Notes: generated from the letters alone by a model not told the origin. A stretch of 64,000 bases of DNA from Dyadobacter koreensis (GCF_900108855.1 NZ_FNXY01000010.1:62001-126000), one strand, 5' to 3'; positions 25,720 through 34,868 are shown, counted from the first letter of the stretch. A program made the numbers and translations.

Positions 25720-28700
25720 TTAAAATGCGATCTGTAAACCTGCCATGTAAGTAGTTGGTTTTGGATAGCCGTGCCAGATCATACCTTGTGAGAACACGTT
25801 GCTGTTTTGATCACCGTTCGTTGGTGTAACTTCCGGATCTCCGTGTGGGTATTTTGTAAGCAAGAAGAAGTTTTGCGCAGAAACATAAAGTCTCAGTTTG
25901 CTAAGTTTCAATTTGCTTGTCATTTCTGACGGGAAGTTATAACCTAGCAACAGGTTTCTTCCGCGTAAGAATGATCCGTCAAAAATCCAGTGAGAATCCA
26001 CGTTTGTTACATAACCAGCTCTTGTTTCACGAATTTGGGCAACGGGCGTGTTTTGATTTGTTGGTGTCCATGCATTCAATACAGAAGTGTAGCTGTTTGC
26101 GATAGAAACGCGGTCTTCACTTGGGTGAAGCGTCATATCCATTACGTCGTTACCATATGAGTACTGAACATCAAATGTAAGGTCAAAGCTTTTGAAGCGA
26201 ACTGTGTTAGAGAATGTACCCCAAGCTTTTGGACTACCATTTCCGATAATAGAGCGGTCAGCATCAGTAATAGCACCATCACCATTGATATCTTTGTACT
26301 TGATATCACCAGGCAACATGGTAAGGTTGTTACGGTAGCTGGTAAATTTGGCAGCTTCGTCTCTTTCAGCTTCGCTCCATGTTCCCAGACGAGTCAATCC
26401 CCAGAATGATCCAACCGGTTCACCGATACGGATGATACCTGTCTGGTTTGTAAAATTAGGACCACCTACACCGAAGATATCCGATGGTGTCGCCAATGAA
26501 AGTACTTTGTTTCTGTTCAAAGAGACATTGAAGCTCGAGTTCCATGTGAAGTCGCCTCTTTCAATGTTCGTTGTGTTCAAAGTAAATTCAAATCCTTTAT
26601 TCTGCATAGAACCGATGTTCTTTCTGATTACAGCATAACCGCTTGAACGTGGAACCGGTGCATCCAGAAGCATGTCAGTTGTTTTTCTGTAATAGTAATC
26701 TGCTTCTACGGAAATTCTTCCTTTCAAGAAACTGATTTCAACACCAGCATCTGTCTGAGCTGTTTTTTCCCATTTCAAATCAGGGTTAGCCAGACGGTTG
26801 ATACCTGTACCGCTTACTCTTGTATCGTTGTAGATTGTAGCATAAGTAGAGCTAAGCAATGACAAAGACGAATAAGGAGGAATTTCAGAGTTACCTGTCA
26901 AACCGTAACTTGTACGAATTTTCAAGTTTGAAATGATCGAGTTTCCTTTCAGGAATTCTTCATCTGATACTTTCCAGGCCAAAGCCGCAGAAGGGAAAAA
27001 TGCGAATTTATGGTTCTCTCCAAATTTAGAAGATCCATCCGCACGTCCTGTGAACGTAACAAGATATTTATCAAGGAGCGTATAGTTCACACGTCCAAAG
27101 TAAGAGTTAAACGCGAAACTTTGTTCAAGAGAACCAACTGCCGGTAATGTAGCACCAGCACCAAGATTGTCAAATCCGAAATAATCGGTCGAGAAATTAC
27201 GAACACTGGCGTTGGTTGTCGTAATGTTCGTTTTCTGCCAAGAAATACCGGCAAGCACGTTCAAAGCATGGATTCCAACAGTTTTGTTGTAAGTCAGGTA
27301 GTTTTCCCATGACCAGAACGTTTCTTTTCTTGCGTCTTTGCTGGCAGTACCAAATTCTGAAATTGCCAACGTACGCGTTTGAGATTGGTTTACTTCCTGG
27401 TTAATCACATTGATACCCAATACTGAACGTAGTTCCAAACCTTTTGCAAGTGTAAGGTTACCATACAAGCTACCCAATGTAGTAGCAGTATTCACGATAT
27501 ATTTACGTCCGGATAATCTGTGGATTGAACTGAATGAACCTTCTGCCTGAGGATAATCTCTGTTATTAGCAAAAGTTCCGTCTGGGTATCTTACAGGAAG
27601 GAAAGGGAAATCCTCAACCATCTGACGAGGAACAGCATCATTGATATCAACAAGATTTTCACTTTGGTTGTTATAGCTCAGCGTTGCACCGATTTTTAAC
27701 CATTTTTTTACCTGATCATCAATGCTGAAACGTGTTGAATAACGTTTCAGATAAGATTCCTTCAATAAACCCTGATCATCCCGGTAGCCAAGAGACAACG
27801 CGTATGTAGTTCTTTCATTTCCACCACTGAAACCAAGCTGATGGTTTTGAGAAACTTTGTTTTGCGTTGCTTCCTTAAACCAGTCAGTGTCGTAATTTGG
27901 TTTGTAGCTGCCATCAGCTGCTAGAGTAAACACATCAGGGTGAGCAAGACTGAAAGCTGCTCTACGGGTCTGAGGATTAAGGTTAGCATATTTTCCAGAA
28001 GCCCAGCCAGCAGGGTCAAATTTCTGGATATTAGCATAAGCCAGATCTTCTACATCCAGATACTGTTGAGCATTCAATGTTTTAGGTCTTTTTGGACCAA
28101 TTGTTGGCACACTCACGTCAACATTATAAGTAATGATCCCTTCACCGGATCTTCCCTTTTTGGTTGTAACGAGAATAACACCATTAGCACCTCTTGCACC
28201 GTAAATAGCGGTAGAAGATGCATCTTTCAAAACTTCAACAGAAACGATATCGTTAGGGTTAATATAGTCAATTGCAGAAGAATACTGGTTTTGAGTTCCC
28301 TGCGGAAGCATCACTCCGTCAACAACGTATAGTGGGTTATTGGAAGAGTTGATAGAACTGAATCCACGAATACGTATATTGCTTCTTCCGCCCGGGCGAC
28401 CTGAGTTAACGTTTACCTGTACCCCTGAAACTTTACCTTGCAAAGCCTGATTCAAAGAAGGAGAAGGTCTTTCTTTAAGCTGATCTTCTTTAACAGAACC
28501 AACAGCACCTGTCAAGTCAGATTTTCTGGCAGTACCGTAACCAATAACAACTACCTCGCTTAATGCTTTTGTATCTGATTCGATCGCCACATCAAGTACA
28601 GAACGGCTCCCTACTGGAAGTTCCTGGCTAACATAACCTACGAAAGAGAAAACCAGAATGGCTCCGCTTTCAGGCACAGAAAGTGTATAAGCACCTGTTC

Positions 28701-28971
28701 CGTCCGTGGTTGTACCCGTGCTGGTTCCTTTGATGACAACGTTCACCCCGGGAAGGCCTTCACCTTTTTCTTTATCAGTAACTTTTCCTTTGATCGTTCT
28801 GTCAGCAGTTTTCAAACCGGACAGATTCGCATTGTTAGATTTTGACGATATTGTCTCAATGGTCCCGTTTGCGTATGTTCCCAAAGAACAGGACAGCGCG
28901 AGGGCCACTAAGACTGTTTTTTGCATCGCCCCTTTGAGAGTTTTGCCTTTTCTGGTAATATTCCTTTTCAT
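25720..28971 (-). CDS. SusC/RagA TonB-dependent transporter (pair 1)
   Basis: This 1083-residue outer-membrane transporter has a signal region (GAMQKTVLVALALSCSLGTYA), a carboxypeptidase-D-like regulatory domain (IKGKVTDKEKGEGLPGVNVV), the TonB box region ALSEVVVIGYGT, a plug (SPSLNQALQGKVSGVQVNV, NPLYVVDGVM, ASSTAIYGARGANGVILVTT) and the barrel, ending GLQIAF. It energises uptake of a glycan or peptide captured by SusD. No N-terminal STN signalling domain is seen, although an ECF sigma factor and a short anti-sigma-like protein lie just upstream. A 24-base inverted repeat sits in its leader at 29041-29064. Confidence 0.97.
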   Translation of the reverse strand: MKRNITRKGKTLKGAMQKTVLVALALSCSLGTYANGTIETISSKSNNANLSGLKTADRTIKGKVTDKEKGEGLPGVNVVIKGTSTGTTTDGTGAYTLSVPESGAILVFSFVGYVSQELPVGSRSVLDVAIESDTKALSEVVVIGYGTARKSDLTGAVGSVKEDQLKERPSPSLNQALQGKVSGVQVNVNSGRPGGRSNIRIRGFSSINSSNNPLYVVDGVMLPQGTQNQYSSAIDYINPNDIVSVEVLKDASSTAIYGARGANGVILVTTKKGRSGEGIITYNVDVSVPTIGPKRPKTLNAQQYLDVEDLAYANIQKFDPAGWASGKYANLNPQTRRAAFSLAHPDVFTLAADGSYKPNYDTDWFKEATQNKVSQNHQLGFSGGNERTTYALSLGYRDDQGLLKESYLKRYSTRFSIDDQVKKWLKIGATLSYNNQSENLVDINDAVPRQMVEDFPFLPVRYPDGTFANNRDYPQAEGSFSSIHRLSGRKYIVNTATTLGSLYGNLTLAKGLELRSVLGINVINQEVNQSQTRTLAISEFGTASKDARKETFWSWENYLTYNKTVGIHALNVLAGISWQKTNITTTNASVRNFSTDYFGFDNLGAGATLPAVGSLEQSFAFNSYFGRVNYTLLDKYLVTFTGRADGSSKFGENHKFAFFPSAALAWKVSDEEFLKGNSIISNLKIRTSYGLTGNSEIPPYSSLSLLSSTYATIYNDTRVSGTGINRLANPDLKWEKTAQTDAGVEISFLKGRISVEADYYYRKTTDMLLDAPVPRSSGYAVIRKNIGSMQNKGFEFTLNTTNIERGDFTWNSSFNVSLNRNKVLSLATPSDIFGVGGPNFTNQTGIIRIGEPVGSFWGLTRLGTWSEAERDEAAKFTSYRNNLTMLPGDIKYKDINGDGAITDADRSIIGNGSPKAWGTFSNTVRFKSFDLTFDVQYSYGNDVMDMTLHPSEDRVSIANSYTSVLNAWTPTNQNTPVAQIRETRAGYVTNVDSHWIFDGSFLRGRNLLLGYNFPSEMTSKLKLSKLRLYVSAQNFFLLTKYPHGDPEVTPTNGDQNSNVFSQGMIWHGYPKPTTYMAGLQIAF

Positions 28972-29040
28972 ACAGTTGGTTGCTTTAATTATGAAAATGT
29001 AATGTATAGTCTATGCGCATAGATATTGGTAAGCGTTAAT

Positions 29041-29064
29041 GGCCTGTGATCGGTGATAACAGCC
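29041..29064. promoter_or_regulatory. Inverted repeat in the susC1 leader
   Basis: GGCCTGTGATC (29041-29051) and GATAACAGCC (29055-29064) form a near-perfect inverted repeat about 70 bases upstream of the susC1 start. It has no T run on the transcript side, so an operator or leader hairpin is likelier than a terminator. Function is inferred. Confidence 0.35.
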
Positions 29065-29178
29065 TAAAAAAGTAGTCAGGGTTTTTTCTTTCATAAAGTG
29101 ATTTAATTTAAATTATAAAAAGGGACTGTATTTGCTAAGTTAAATGAGCCATAATTGCAGGTCTGTTGATGGACAAGC

Positions 29179-29484
29179 TTAAAGGGAAATAGTCCACACG
29201 CAGGTGCTGATCAGAACTGAAGCGGCCAGATACCAGTATGCCTGCTTGCCTATCTGGAACTTTCCGCTTTTTTTATCTTCAAGTTCTCTCAGTTTTATTT
29301 TATTCTTGATTTTTTCCAGAACGGATTTTGAATACTCTTCACTTTTTGATTCCGGGAAAAGCGTATTTATCTCTGATAAACTTTCAAAGGACTGATACCA
29401 GTCTTCTACTTCTTCACGCTCTTGTTGTGTGCAGGTACCAGTCAAATATTTATCCAATAGTCCAGGTGATAAAGGTGTCTTCAT
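29179..29484 (-). CDS. Short anti-sigma (FecR N-terminus-like) membrane protein
   Basis: The best start is the ATG at 29484, giving 101 residues. The opening MKTPLSPGLLDKYLTGTCTQ then QEREEVEDWYQSFE resembles the cytoplasmic anti-sigma domain of FecR-type regulators in Bacteroidota. A basic linker (KIKNKIKLRELEDKKSGKF) is followed by one hydrophobic helix, YWYLAASVLISTCVWTISL, where the protein ends. FecR proteins are normally over 300 residues with a periplasmic FecR domain, which is absent; only about 200 bases remain before susC1. It follows the ECF sigma gene by 137 bases. It may be a natural minimal anti-sigma factor or a decayed FecR. The family link is by pattern only. Confidence 0.65.
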   Translation of the reverse strand: MKTPLSPGLLDKYLTGTCTQQEREEVEDWYQSFESLSEINTLFPESKSEEYSKSVLEKIKNKIKLRELEDKKSGKFQIGKQAYWYLAASVLISTCVWTISL

Positions 29485-29621
29485 AAAGTATTCGTTTTGG
29501 ATAATAATAAATCGGATTAATACAAAAATGAGATAGCTATTACTAGGACGCACGAGGAATTCAAATACCTTAGCTGAATCATAAAAAAAAGTGAAATTTT
29601 TTTATTTGGTAATATTGACGG

Positions 29622-30233
29622 CTATAAAAGGTCTAGTGATTGTCCGAAAATAGTCAAGAAAAGAGAAGTGCAGACCAGGGAATACTCGCGTAATTGTTGG
29701 CGTATCACATTTCTTGCTTTCAGAAGATGACTTTCGATTGTCTTGGGAGAAACATTGGTTTCTGTTGCAATTTCCTGAATTGATAAACCGGTTTCAAAGA
29801 GTTCGTAAGCGTGCCTGCACTTTTCAGGAAGCTCCTGTACGCTTTGTTCGTATGCTGTTTTCAAATCATTGTACGTGATTTCTTCATACGTTACCTGTCC
29901 GGCTTCTTGTTCGGTATAGTCGGCCGGGTATTCTGCTACCTTATTATTTTTACGGAAAAAAGAAATAACAGCATTGCGCAGAGACGTGTGAAAGTACGCA
30001 TCAAACGTTTTAGCAAGCAAAATTTGATGTCTTTTTGACCATAGATTAACAAATAACTCTTGCACCAGCTCCTCTGACTGATCCCTGTCGTGAAGACGTT
30101 TATAGGCATCGTTCAAAAGTCGGTAAAAGTATCGGCGGTATAATTCTTCAAAAGCCTGGTGATTGTCCAGTTTGATTTCGGAGAAGAGTTCCTCATCATT
30201 AAATTCGATAAACTGAATTCTATTTGCGCTCAT
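29622..30233 (-). CDS. ECF-type RNA polymerase sigma-70 factor
   Basis: This 203-residue protein has sigma region 2 (HQAFEELYRRYFYRLLNDAY then SEELVQELFVNLWSKRH) and region 4 (LPEKCRHAYELFETGLSIQE then IATETNVSPKTIESHLLKAR). It is the Bacteroidota extracytoplasmic-function type usually linked to SusCD loci. The C-terminus is a hydrophobic tail (YSLVCTSLFLTIFGQSL), common in this group. It would direct transcription of the susCD1 unit under control of the following anti-sigma-like protein. A 16-bp palindrome lies about 140 bases upstream of its start. Confidence 0.93.
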   Translation of the reverse strand: MSANRIQFIEFNDEELFSEIKLDNHQAFEELYRRYFYRLLNDAYKRLHDRDQSEELVQELFVNLWSKRHQILLAKTFDAYFHTSLRNAVISFFRKNNKVAEYPADYTEQEAGQVTYEEITYNDLKTAYEQSVQELPEKCRHAYELFETGLSIQEIATETNVSPKTIESHLLKARNVIRQQLREYSLVCTSLFLTIFGQSLDLL

Positions 30234-30372
30234 AGATTTTACAGCTGTTTATCAGGATAGGGAAGTATAATTCTAACAATAGATTTTTTAAAGTTTTAAT
30301 TAATAGGGGCAATATTATAATAAATAAATATAATAATTAAATAGAATTTTAATATTGGTATTAAAAAAGTCA

Positions 30373-30388
30373 TTGCAAACGTTTGCAA
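30373..30388. promoter_or_regulatory. 16-bp perfect palindrome of LacI/GalR operator type
   Basis: TTGCAAACGTTTGCAA is a perfect palindrome with the central CG typical of LacI/GalR/PurR operators. It lies about 140 bases upstream of the ECF sigma start. No LacI-family gene is in the window, so the regulator would be encoded elsewhere. Binding is inferred. Confidence 0.55.
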
Positions 30389-30500
30389 AAAATATTGTGT
30401 AACTGATTTATATATGTAACCGATGATTATTTAGTGTGTATAAACTAATTGTTAAAAAACGTAAATTTTTGACTTTTCAGAGAAGTTCAAATTAGTTACG

Positions 30501-30608
30501 ATGTTGACTATCAAAATAATTCAGAACAAGGAAGAAGGTTATTTTTCGTCAGGAACTTGTATAGTAACAGATCAAAACTGGTTTGAGGAGATGCTCAGTT
30601 TTGCCTGA
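30501..30608 (+). pseudogene. Possible HicB-like antitoxin remnant (35 codons)
   Basis: An ATG at 30501 opens a 35-codon frame: MLTIKIIQNKEEGYFSSGTC, IVTDQNWFEEMLSFA, stop. The pattern I-x-EEGYF ... C-x-VT-x-(6)-EEML recalls the N-terminal strand-turn-helix of HicB/UPF0150 antitoxins, which are about 70 residues or longer. No HicA-like gene is beside it. It could be chance in AT-rich DNA; coding is not shown. Confidence 0.25.
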
Positions 30609-30755
30609 CGGCGTTAAAGAATTAATTTTTTTTAATCACGATTTAAAAAGTGATTTTTTTCAGTATCAGCCTATCTGAGAAGTAATCAGTGCCGCTCAGA
30701 TTTTGAAAATCTGATTGTTTATCCCAAACTTAAAATTGCAATATGTTAACAAAAA

Positions 30756-30781
30756 AACGGGTATCAGAAATGATACCCGTT
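30756..30781 (-). terminator. Terminator after the Gfo/Idh/MocA gene
   Basis: An exact 11-bp stem (AACGGGTATCA / TGATACCCGTT) with a GAAA-type tetraloop on the plus strand is followed on the minus strand by a run of T. It lies 26 bases beyond the stop of the oxidoreductase gene. Confidence 0.85.
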
Positions 30782-30806
30782 CTTCAAAAAAATATCTTAA
30801 ATACGC

Positions 30807-31901
30807 TTACACCAAGTCAATAACCACGCCACCGTTACGAACAGATTCATCGCAGGCAAAAGCGATCTGTAAACTTGTTACCGCGTCTTCAAGATGATCT
30901 GTAAGATCAAGATCTTCTTTTACAGCTTTAAGGAAATAGGCCTGTTCGCGGTTACACAGTTCCTGATGATCCGGCTCGTCTTCGAGGTTGATCCAGGAAT
31001 CTTCCTGAACAAATTCATCCTTATCATTTAAAGCAGCATGATGCACACGGATCGATTCCGTTTTGGTATGAGCCTCTACTGAAGAAGATTTTCCCGCGCC
31101 GCCAGCATCTTTAGCAACAATGGAAACAGAACCTTTCGGCCCGATAACATCTTTCACGAAAAATGCGGTTTCACTGATCATCGGTCCCCAGCCCGCCTCA
31201 TACCAGCCTACAGAACCGTCTTCAAACCAGATCTGAAGCTGGCCGTAATTGTAATTTCCAGCCGGAATATCTTCGGTCAGACGTGCACCGATTGCATTAA
31301 CACGCACCGGTTTTGAACGGGTCATCTGGCACATCACGTCAATATAATGTACGCCGCAATCTACGATCGGGCTCAGGCTTTTCATCAGATTCCGATGAAC
31401 CGTCCACATATAGCCGTGGCTTTGCTGGTTAAGATTCATACGCATTACCAACGGTTTGCCAATATTTTGAGCTTCCTGCACGAAACGTTCCCAAGATGGA
31501 TGATGGCGAAGAATGTAGCCAACAACGACTTTTTTGCCCGCTTCTTTTGCAGCAGCGACAACTCTTCTCGCACCTTCAACAGAAGCAGCCAAAGGTTTTT
31601 CTATAAATACATGAGCACCTGCCTCCAATGCCTGGATCGCAAAAGCTTCATGGGTATCCGGATAAGTGGATATACAAACAGCATCCGGCCGAGTCTCGTT
31701 TAGTGCAGTTTCATAATCGCTGTAAAGCGCATAACCGCCGCCTAGTTTTTCGTTTAAAACTTCTTTGCTTTTTCCTGTCGATACGATCCCGCAGATTTGG
31801 AAACCGTCTGATAACTGGTAAGCAATTGCATGGGATGCGCCCATATTACCACAGCCGACAACAAGGACGCGCAATGGATTTTCATTAACTGAAGCAGACA
31901 T
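30807..31901 (-). CDS. Gfo/Idh/MocA family NAD(P)-dependent oxidoreductase
   Basis: This 364-residue protein has the N-terminal Rossmann fold (RVLVVGCGNMGASHAIAYQL), the nucleotide-binding continuation PDAVCISTYPDTHEAFAIQALEAGAHVFIEKPLA (the EKP motif Lys is the usual active-site residue), and the C-terminal alpha/beta domain with IVDCGVHYIDVM, the conserved His region. Members oxidise or reduce sugars, inositol or related polyols; the substrate is unknown. It is divergent from the hydroxyproline-type operon, with a 397-base gap to the start at 32299, and may be co-regulated with it. A clean terminator follows. Confidence 0.92.
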   Translation of the reverse strand: MSASVNENPLRVLVVGCGNMGASHAIAYQLSDGFQICGIVSTGKSKEVLNEKLGGGYALYSDYETALNETRPDAVCISTYPDTHEAFAIQALEAGAHVFIEKPLAASVEGARRVVAAAKEAGKKVVVGYILRHHPSWERFVQEAQNIGKPLVMRMNLNQQSHGYMWTVHRNLMKSLSPIVDCGVHYIDVMCQMTRSKPVRVNAIGARLTEDIPAGNYNYGQLQIWFEDGSVGWYEAGWGPMISETAFFVKDVIGPKGSVSIVAKDAGGAGKSSSVEAHTKTESIRVHHAALNDKDEFVQEDSWINLEDEPDHQELCNREQAYFLKAVKEDLDLTDHLEDAVTSLQIAFACDESVRNGGVVIDLV

Positions 31902-32298
31902 ACGAATGTTAATGTTTAATGGAATTGGGGTTGATTAGGAATATTAACATCAAAATTAAGGATTTAAATTCGTTTAGGGAAAATTAAGATGTTTATGTAA
32001 CGCCAAGGAACTTCCGGTTCAAAAGTTTCTTTAAGTCAAGTTCCGGGCATTGTTCAAATAGCTATTGTTGTAATGGTTTCAGAACAATTTCAAAATCATT
32101 TACCGTATTTGAAATTAAAACCAATATAAAATTGGTAAAAATGCCTTTTGCAGTTGATTTGCTGTTTATGTAACAGCCGGCCAACTGCATTTATGTTAAA
32201 ATATGTTTATTATTGATTAATACCTGAAATGTTTGCGGGCAATACACCCTTTACCTTTGTTAAAAATTCAGATTCTTAAATTTTATCAAACATATATC
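31902..32298. other. Divergent intergenic region with direct repeats
   Basis: A 397-base AT-rich spacer between the oxidoreductase and DHDPS-family genes. It has two exact 12-bp direct repeats, TGTTTATGTAAC (31990-32001 and 32163-32174), and a small inverted repeat ACCAAT/ATTGGT near 32118-32136. A TACCTTTG at 32252-32259 resembles a -7 box for the plus-strand operon, with a TTTG 16 bases upstream. The repeats could be regulator sites; no ORF is credible here. Confidence 0.45.
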
Positions 32299-33237
32299 AT
32301 GGACAAGGCATCATGGCAGGGCGTATTTCCTGCACTAGTTACTCCGTTTAAATCTGACGACACGATTGATTTTGACATGTTTGCAAAAAATCTTGCAGCG
32401 CAGGTTGAAGCGGGAATTACCGGTATTATCGTTGCGGGGTCTTTGGGCGAAGCAAGCACATTGACATCGGAAGAAAAATACGAACTGGTTAAATTTGCAA
32501 AAAAATCGCTTCCTGCGGAGATGCCAGTGGTTTTATGTATTGCAGAACAATCGACAGCAGTTGCTGTTGAAATTGCGAAAAAAGCAGAAGAGATCGGTGC
32601 TGACGGACTAATGGTTTTGCCTCCGATGCGCTACAAAGCAGACGATCAGGAAACGGTTGTTTATTTTACAACAATAGCAAAAAGCACTTCTTTGTCGTTG
32701 ATGATTTACAACAATCCTGTTGATTACAAGATCGAGGTGACTTTGGATATGTTTGAGCAATTATCTGCTTACCCGAATATTCAGGCGATCAAAGAATCTA
32801 CACGTGACGTAAGTAATGTAACTCGTATTTTTAATCGTTTCGGTGACCGTTTCAGAGTTTTCTGTGGTGTTGATACTTTGATCATGGAAGAAGTAATGCT
32901 TGGCGCAGACGGTGTCGTTGGTGGTCTGGTAGATGCTTTCCCGAAAGAAACAGTTGCTATTTTCAACTTTGTAAAAGCGGGTCAATACAAAGAAGCACTT
33001 GCTGTTTACAGATGGTATCTTCCTCTTTTGGAGCTTGATATTCATCCAAAACTAGTTCAGAATATCAAACTGGCTGCAACCCTGGCAGGTATCGGATCAG
33101 AATATGTAAGAGCTCCAAGGTTAGTTTTGGAAGGTGCTGAAAGAGAAAAAGTTTTGGCGATTATCAACGAAGCAATCGAAACTCAGCCTGTTTTATCAGA
33201 TTATTTAAATCTTACTGTGGACTCATCCGTTGCATAA
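32299..33237 (+). CDS. DHDPS-family aldolase/deaminase, probable pyrroline-4-hydroxy-2-carboxylate deaminase
   Basis: Starting at the ATG at 32299 gives a 312-residue TIM-barrel protein (MDKASWQGVFPALVTPFKSD). Family marks are GIIVAGSLGEASTLTSEEKY, Tyr137 in LMIYNNPVDYK and the Schiff-base Lys165 in IQAIKESTRD. DHDPS-fold enzymes have several roles. Its place directly before alpha-ketoglutarate semialdehyde dehydrogenase, hydroxyproline epimerase and a D-amino-acid dehydrogenase points to deamination of 1-pyrroline-4-hydroxy-2-carboxylate to 2-oxoglutarate semialdehyde in hydroxyproline breakdown. This role is inferred from context; lysine-pathway DapA would not normally sit here. Confidence 0.82.
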   Translation: MDKASWQGVFPALVTPFKSDDTIDFDMFAKNLAAQVEAGITGIIVAGSLGEASTLTSEEKYELVKFAKKSLPAEMPVVLCIAEQSTAVAVEIAKKAEEIGADGLMVLPPMRYKADDQETVVYFTTIAKSTSLSLMIYNNPVDYKIEVTLDMFEQLSAYPNIQAIKESTRDVSNVTRIFNRFGDRFRVFCGVDTLIMEEVMLGADGVVGGLVDAFPKETVAIFNFVKAGQYKEALAVYRWYLPLLELDIHPKLVQNIKLAATLAGIGSEYVRAPRLVLEGAEREKVLAIINEAIETQPVLSDYLNLTVDSSVA

Positions 33238-33389
33238 TTTTGTTGTTCTGGTTGAATTATAACTTTGACCAAAAGTGCTTTCCTGTTTAGGGCAATGTGC
33301 GATTTGCCCCAAACAGGAAGCTTACGTAAAGCTTTTGGAAACCAACCAACATTATAAACGCTGATAGCCAATCGCTAAAAGCCCCAATT

Positions 33390-34868
33390 ATGGATATTTC
33401 AAAAGAAGAATTAGATGGTATCGTTCAAAAAGCCCAGAAGGCTTTTTTGATCATTAAAAATTTCCCGCTTCAAAAACGAATCGCCTTCATGCGTGCCGTA
33501 GCGGATGAAATCGAGGCGCTAGGTGCTGAGCTTATCCAAACTGCTATGGCAGAATCTCATTTGCCGGAAGGGCGTTTGGTAGGAGAAAAAGGGAGAACAA
33601 TTTTTCAGTGGAGAAGTTATGCCGATGCAGTGGAACGGGGTGATTCGCTTGATGCGAGCATCGATACCGCTAACGCCGAACGTACGCCGCCGAAACCAGA
33701 TATCAGGAAAACTGTCGTGCCGTTAGGTCCTGTTACTGTTTTCGGAGCAAGCAATTTTCCGTTTGCATTTTCAACAGCGGGTGGCGATACCGCAAGTGCA
33801 ATTGCAGCAGGCTGTCCTGTTATTGTGAAAGCACACGAAGGGCATCCAAAAACATCGGGGATTATGGCTGATGCTATTTCGCGTGCCGTTGAGAAAAGTG
33901 GTATGCCGGAGGGAACATTTGCACACGTATATAGTTCGACATTCGAAACGGGCCAGCAACTTGTAAGTCATCCCTTGATGAAAGCGGTTGGTTTTACAGG
34001 TTCATATCGTGGAGGTAAGGCATTAATGGATCTGGCTAACCAGCGTCAGGAACCTATACCTGTTTTTGCCGAAATGGGGAGCGTAAATCCATTGTATCTT
34101 TTACCAAATAAAATTAAATCAGCACCTCAGGAACTGGCAAAACAATATGCCGGATCCCTGACATTGGGTGTTGGGCAATTTTGTACTAATCCGGGATTGG
34201 TTATTGGCGTCGCCGGTAAGGATCTCGATCAGTTTATTGAAGCATTAAAGCAGGAAATTGCCGGAATTGCTCCTTCTTCTATGCTTAACGAGAAAATAGC
34301 AAACGGATATGCTGAAAGTCGCGAAAAAATTATCGGGCAGTCAGGGGTAGAAGTTCTTGCGGTTTCTGCCACGGAGGCGGCAAAAGGACAAGGTTTACCA
34401 ACTGTTGCAACGGTGGCGGGTGTTGAATTACTTGTTAATCCTGCTTTACTCCATGAGGTTTTCGGGCCTTTTGCATTAATAGTTCAATGTAAAGATGCAT
34501 CAGAATTAGTAGCAGTTACAGAAAAACTGGAAGGGCAACTGACTGTTTCTCTATTTGCAACTAACGAAGATTTGTCTGAGAACACGGAGGTATTATCAAT
34601 TTTACAAACAAAATGCGGTCGTATTTTATTTAATAACTTCCCGACAGGCGTTGAAGTGTGTAAGTCGATGCATCATGGCGGACCTTTTCCGTCATCAAGC
34701 AATGGAGCCTATACTTCCGTAGGAGCAGATTCGATCAAACGTTTTGTAAGACCCCTCAGTTTTCAAAACTGGCCGGACGAATTTTTACCTGACGAATTGA
34801 AGAGCAGCAATCCGCTGAATATATGGCGGACAGTCAATAATGAAAGAACAAAAGAGGCGGTTGGCTGA
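33390..34868 (+). CDS. NAD(P)-dependent aldehyde dehydrogenase, probable 2-oxoglutarate semialdehyde dehydrogenase
   Basis: This 492-residue cytoplasmic ALDH would oxidise 2-oxoglutarate semialdehyde to 2-oxoglutarate, the last step of hydroxyproline degradation. Visible motifs are GPVTVFGASNFPFAFSTAGGDTASA (cofactor-binding), VGFTGSYRGG, the general-base Glu in FAEMGSVNP and the nucleophile Cys265 in GVGQFCTNPG. The type with TAGGDTASALAAGCPV and HPxTS is that of known KGSA dehydrogenases. It follows the DHDPS-family gene after 152 bases, a gap with a repeat-like GCTGATAGCC sequence near 33359-33383. Confidence 0.88.
   Translation: MDISKEELDGIVQKAQKAFLIIKNFPLQKRIAFMRAVADEIEALGAELIQTAMAESHLPEGRLVGEKGRTIFQWRSYADAVERGDSLDASIDTANAERTPPKPDIRKTVVPLGPVTVFGASNFPFAFSTAGGDTASAIAAGCPVIVKAHEGHPKTSGIMADAISRAVEKSGMPEGTFAHVYSSTFETGQQLVSHPLMKAVGFTGSYRGGKALMDLANQRQEPIPVFAEMGSVNPLYLLPNKIKSAPQELAKQYAGSLTLGVGQFCTNPGLVIGVAGKDLDQFIEALKQEIAGIAPSSMLNEKIANGYAESREKIIGQSGVEVLAVSATEAAKGQGLPTVATVAGVELLVNPALLHEVFGPFALIVQCKDASELVAVTEKLEGQLTVSLFATNEDLSENTEVLSILQTKCGRILFNNFPTGVEVCKSMHHGGPFPSSSNGAYTSVGADSIKRFVRPLSFQNWPDEFLPDELKSSNPLNIWRTVNNERTKEAVG

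Larger units (their letters stand above)
30234..30750. other. AT-rich intergenic region, 517 bases
   Basis: Divergent AT-rich spacer between the ECF sigma gene and the terminator of the Gfo/Idh/MocA gene. It contains a perfect palindrome (30373-30388) and a possible 35-codon frame (30501-30608), both listed separately. I see no other structured element. Confidence 0.6.
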
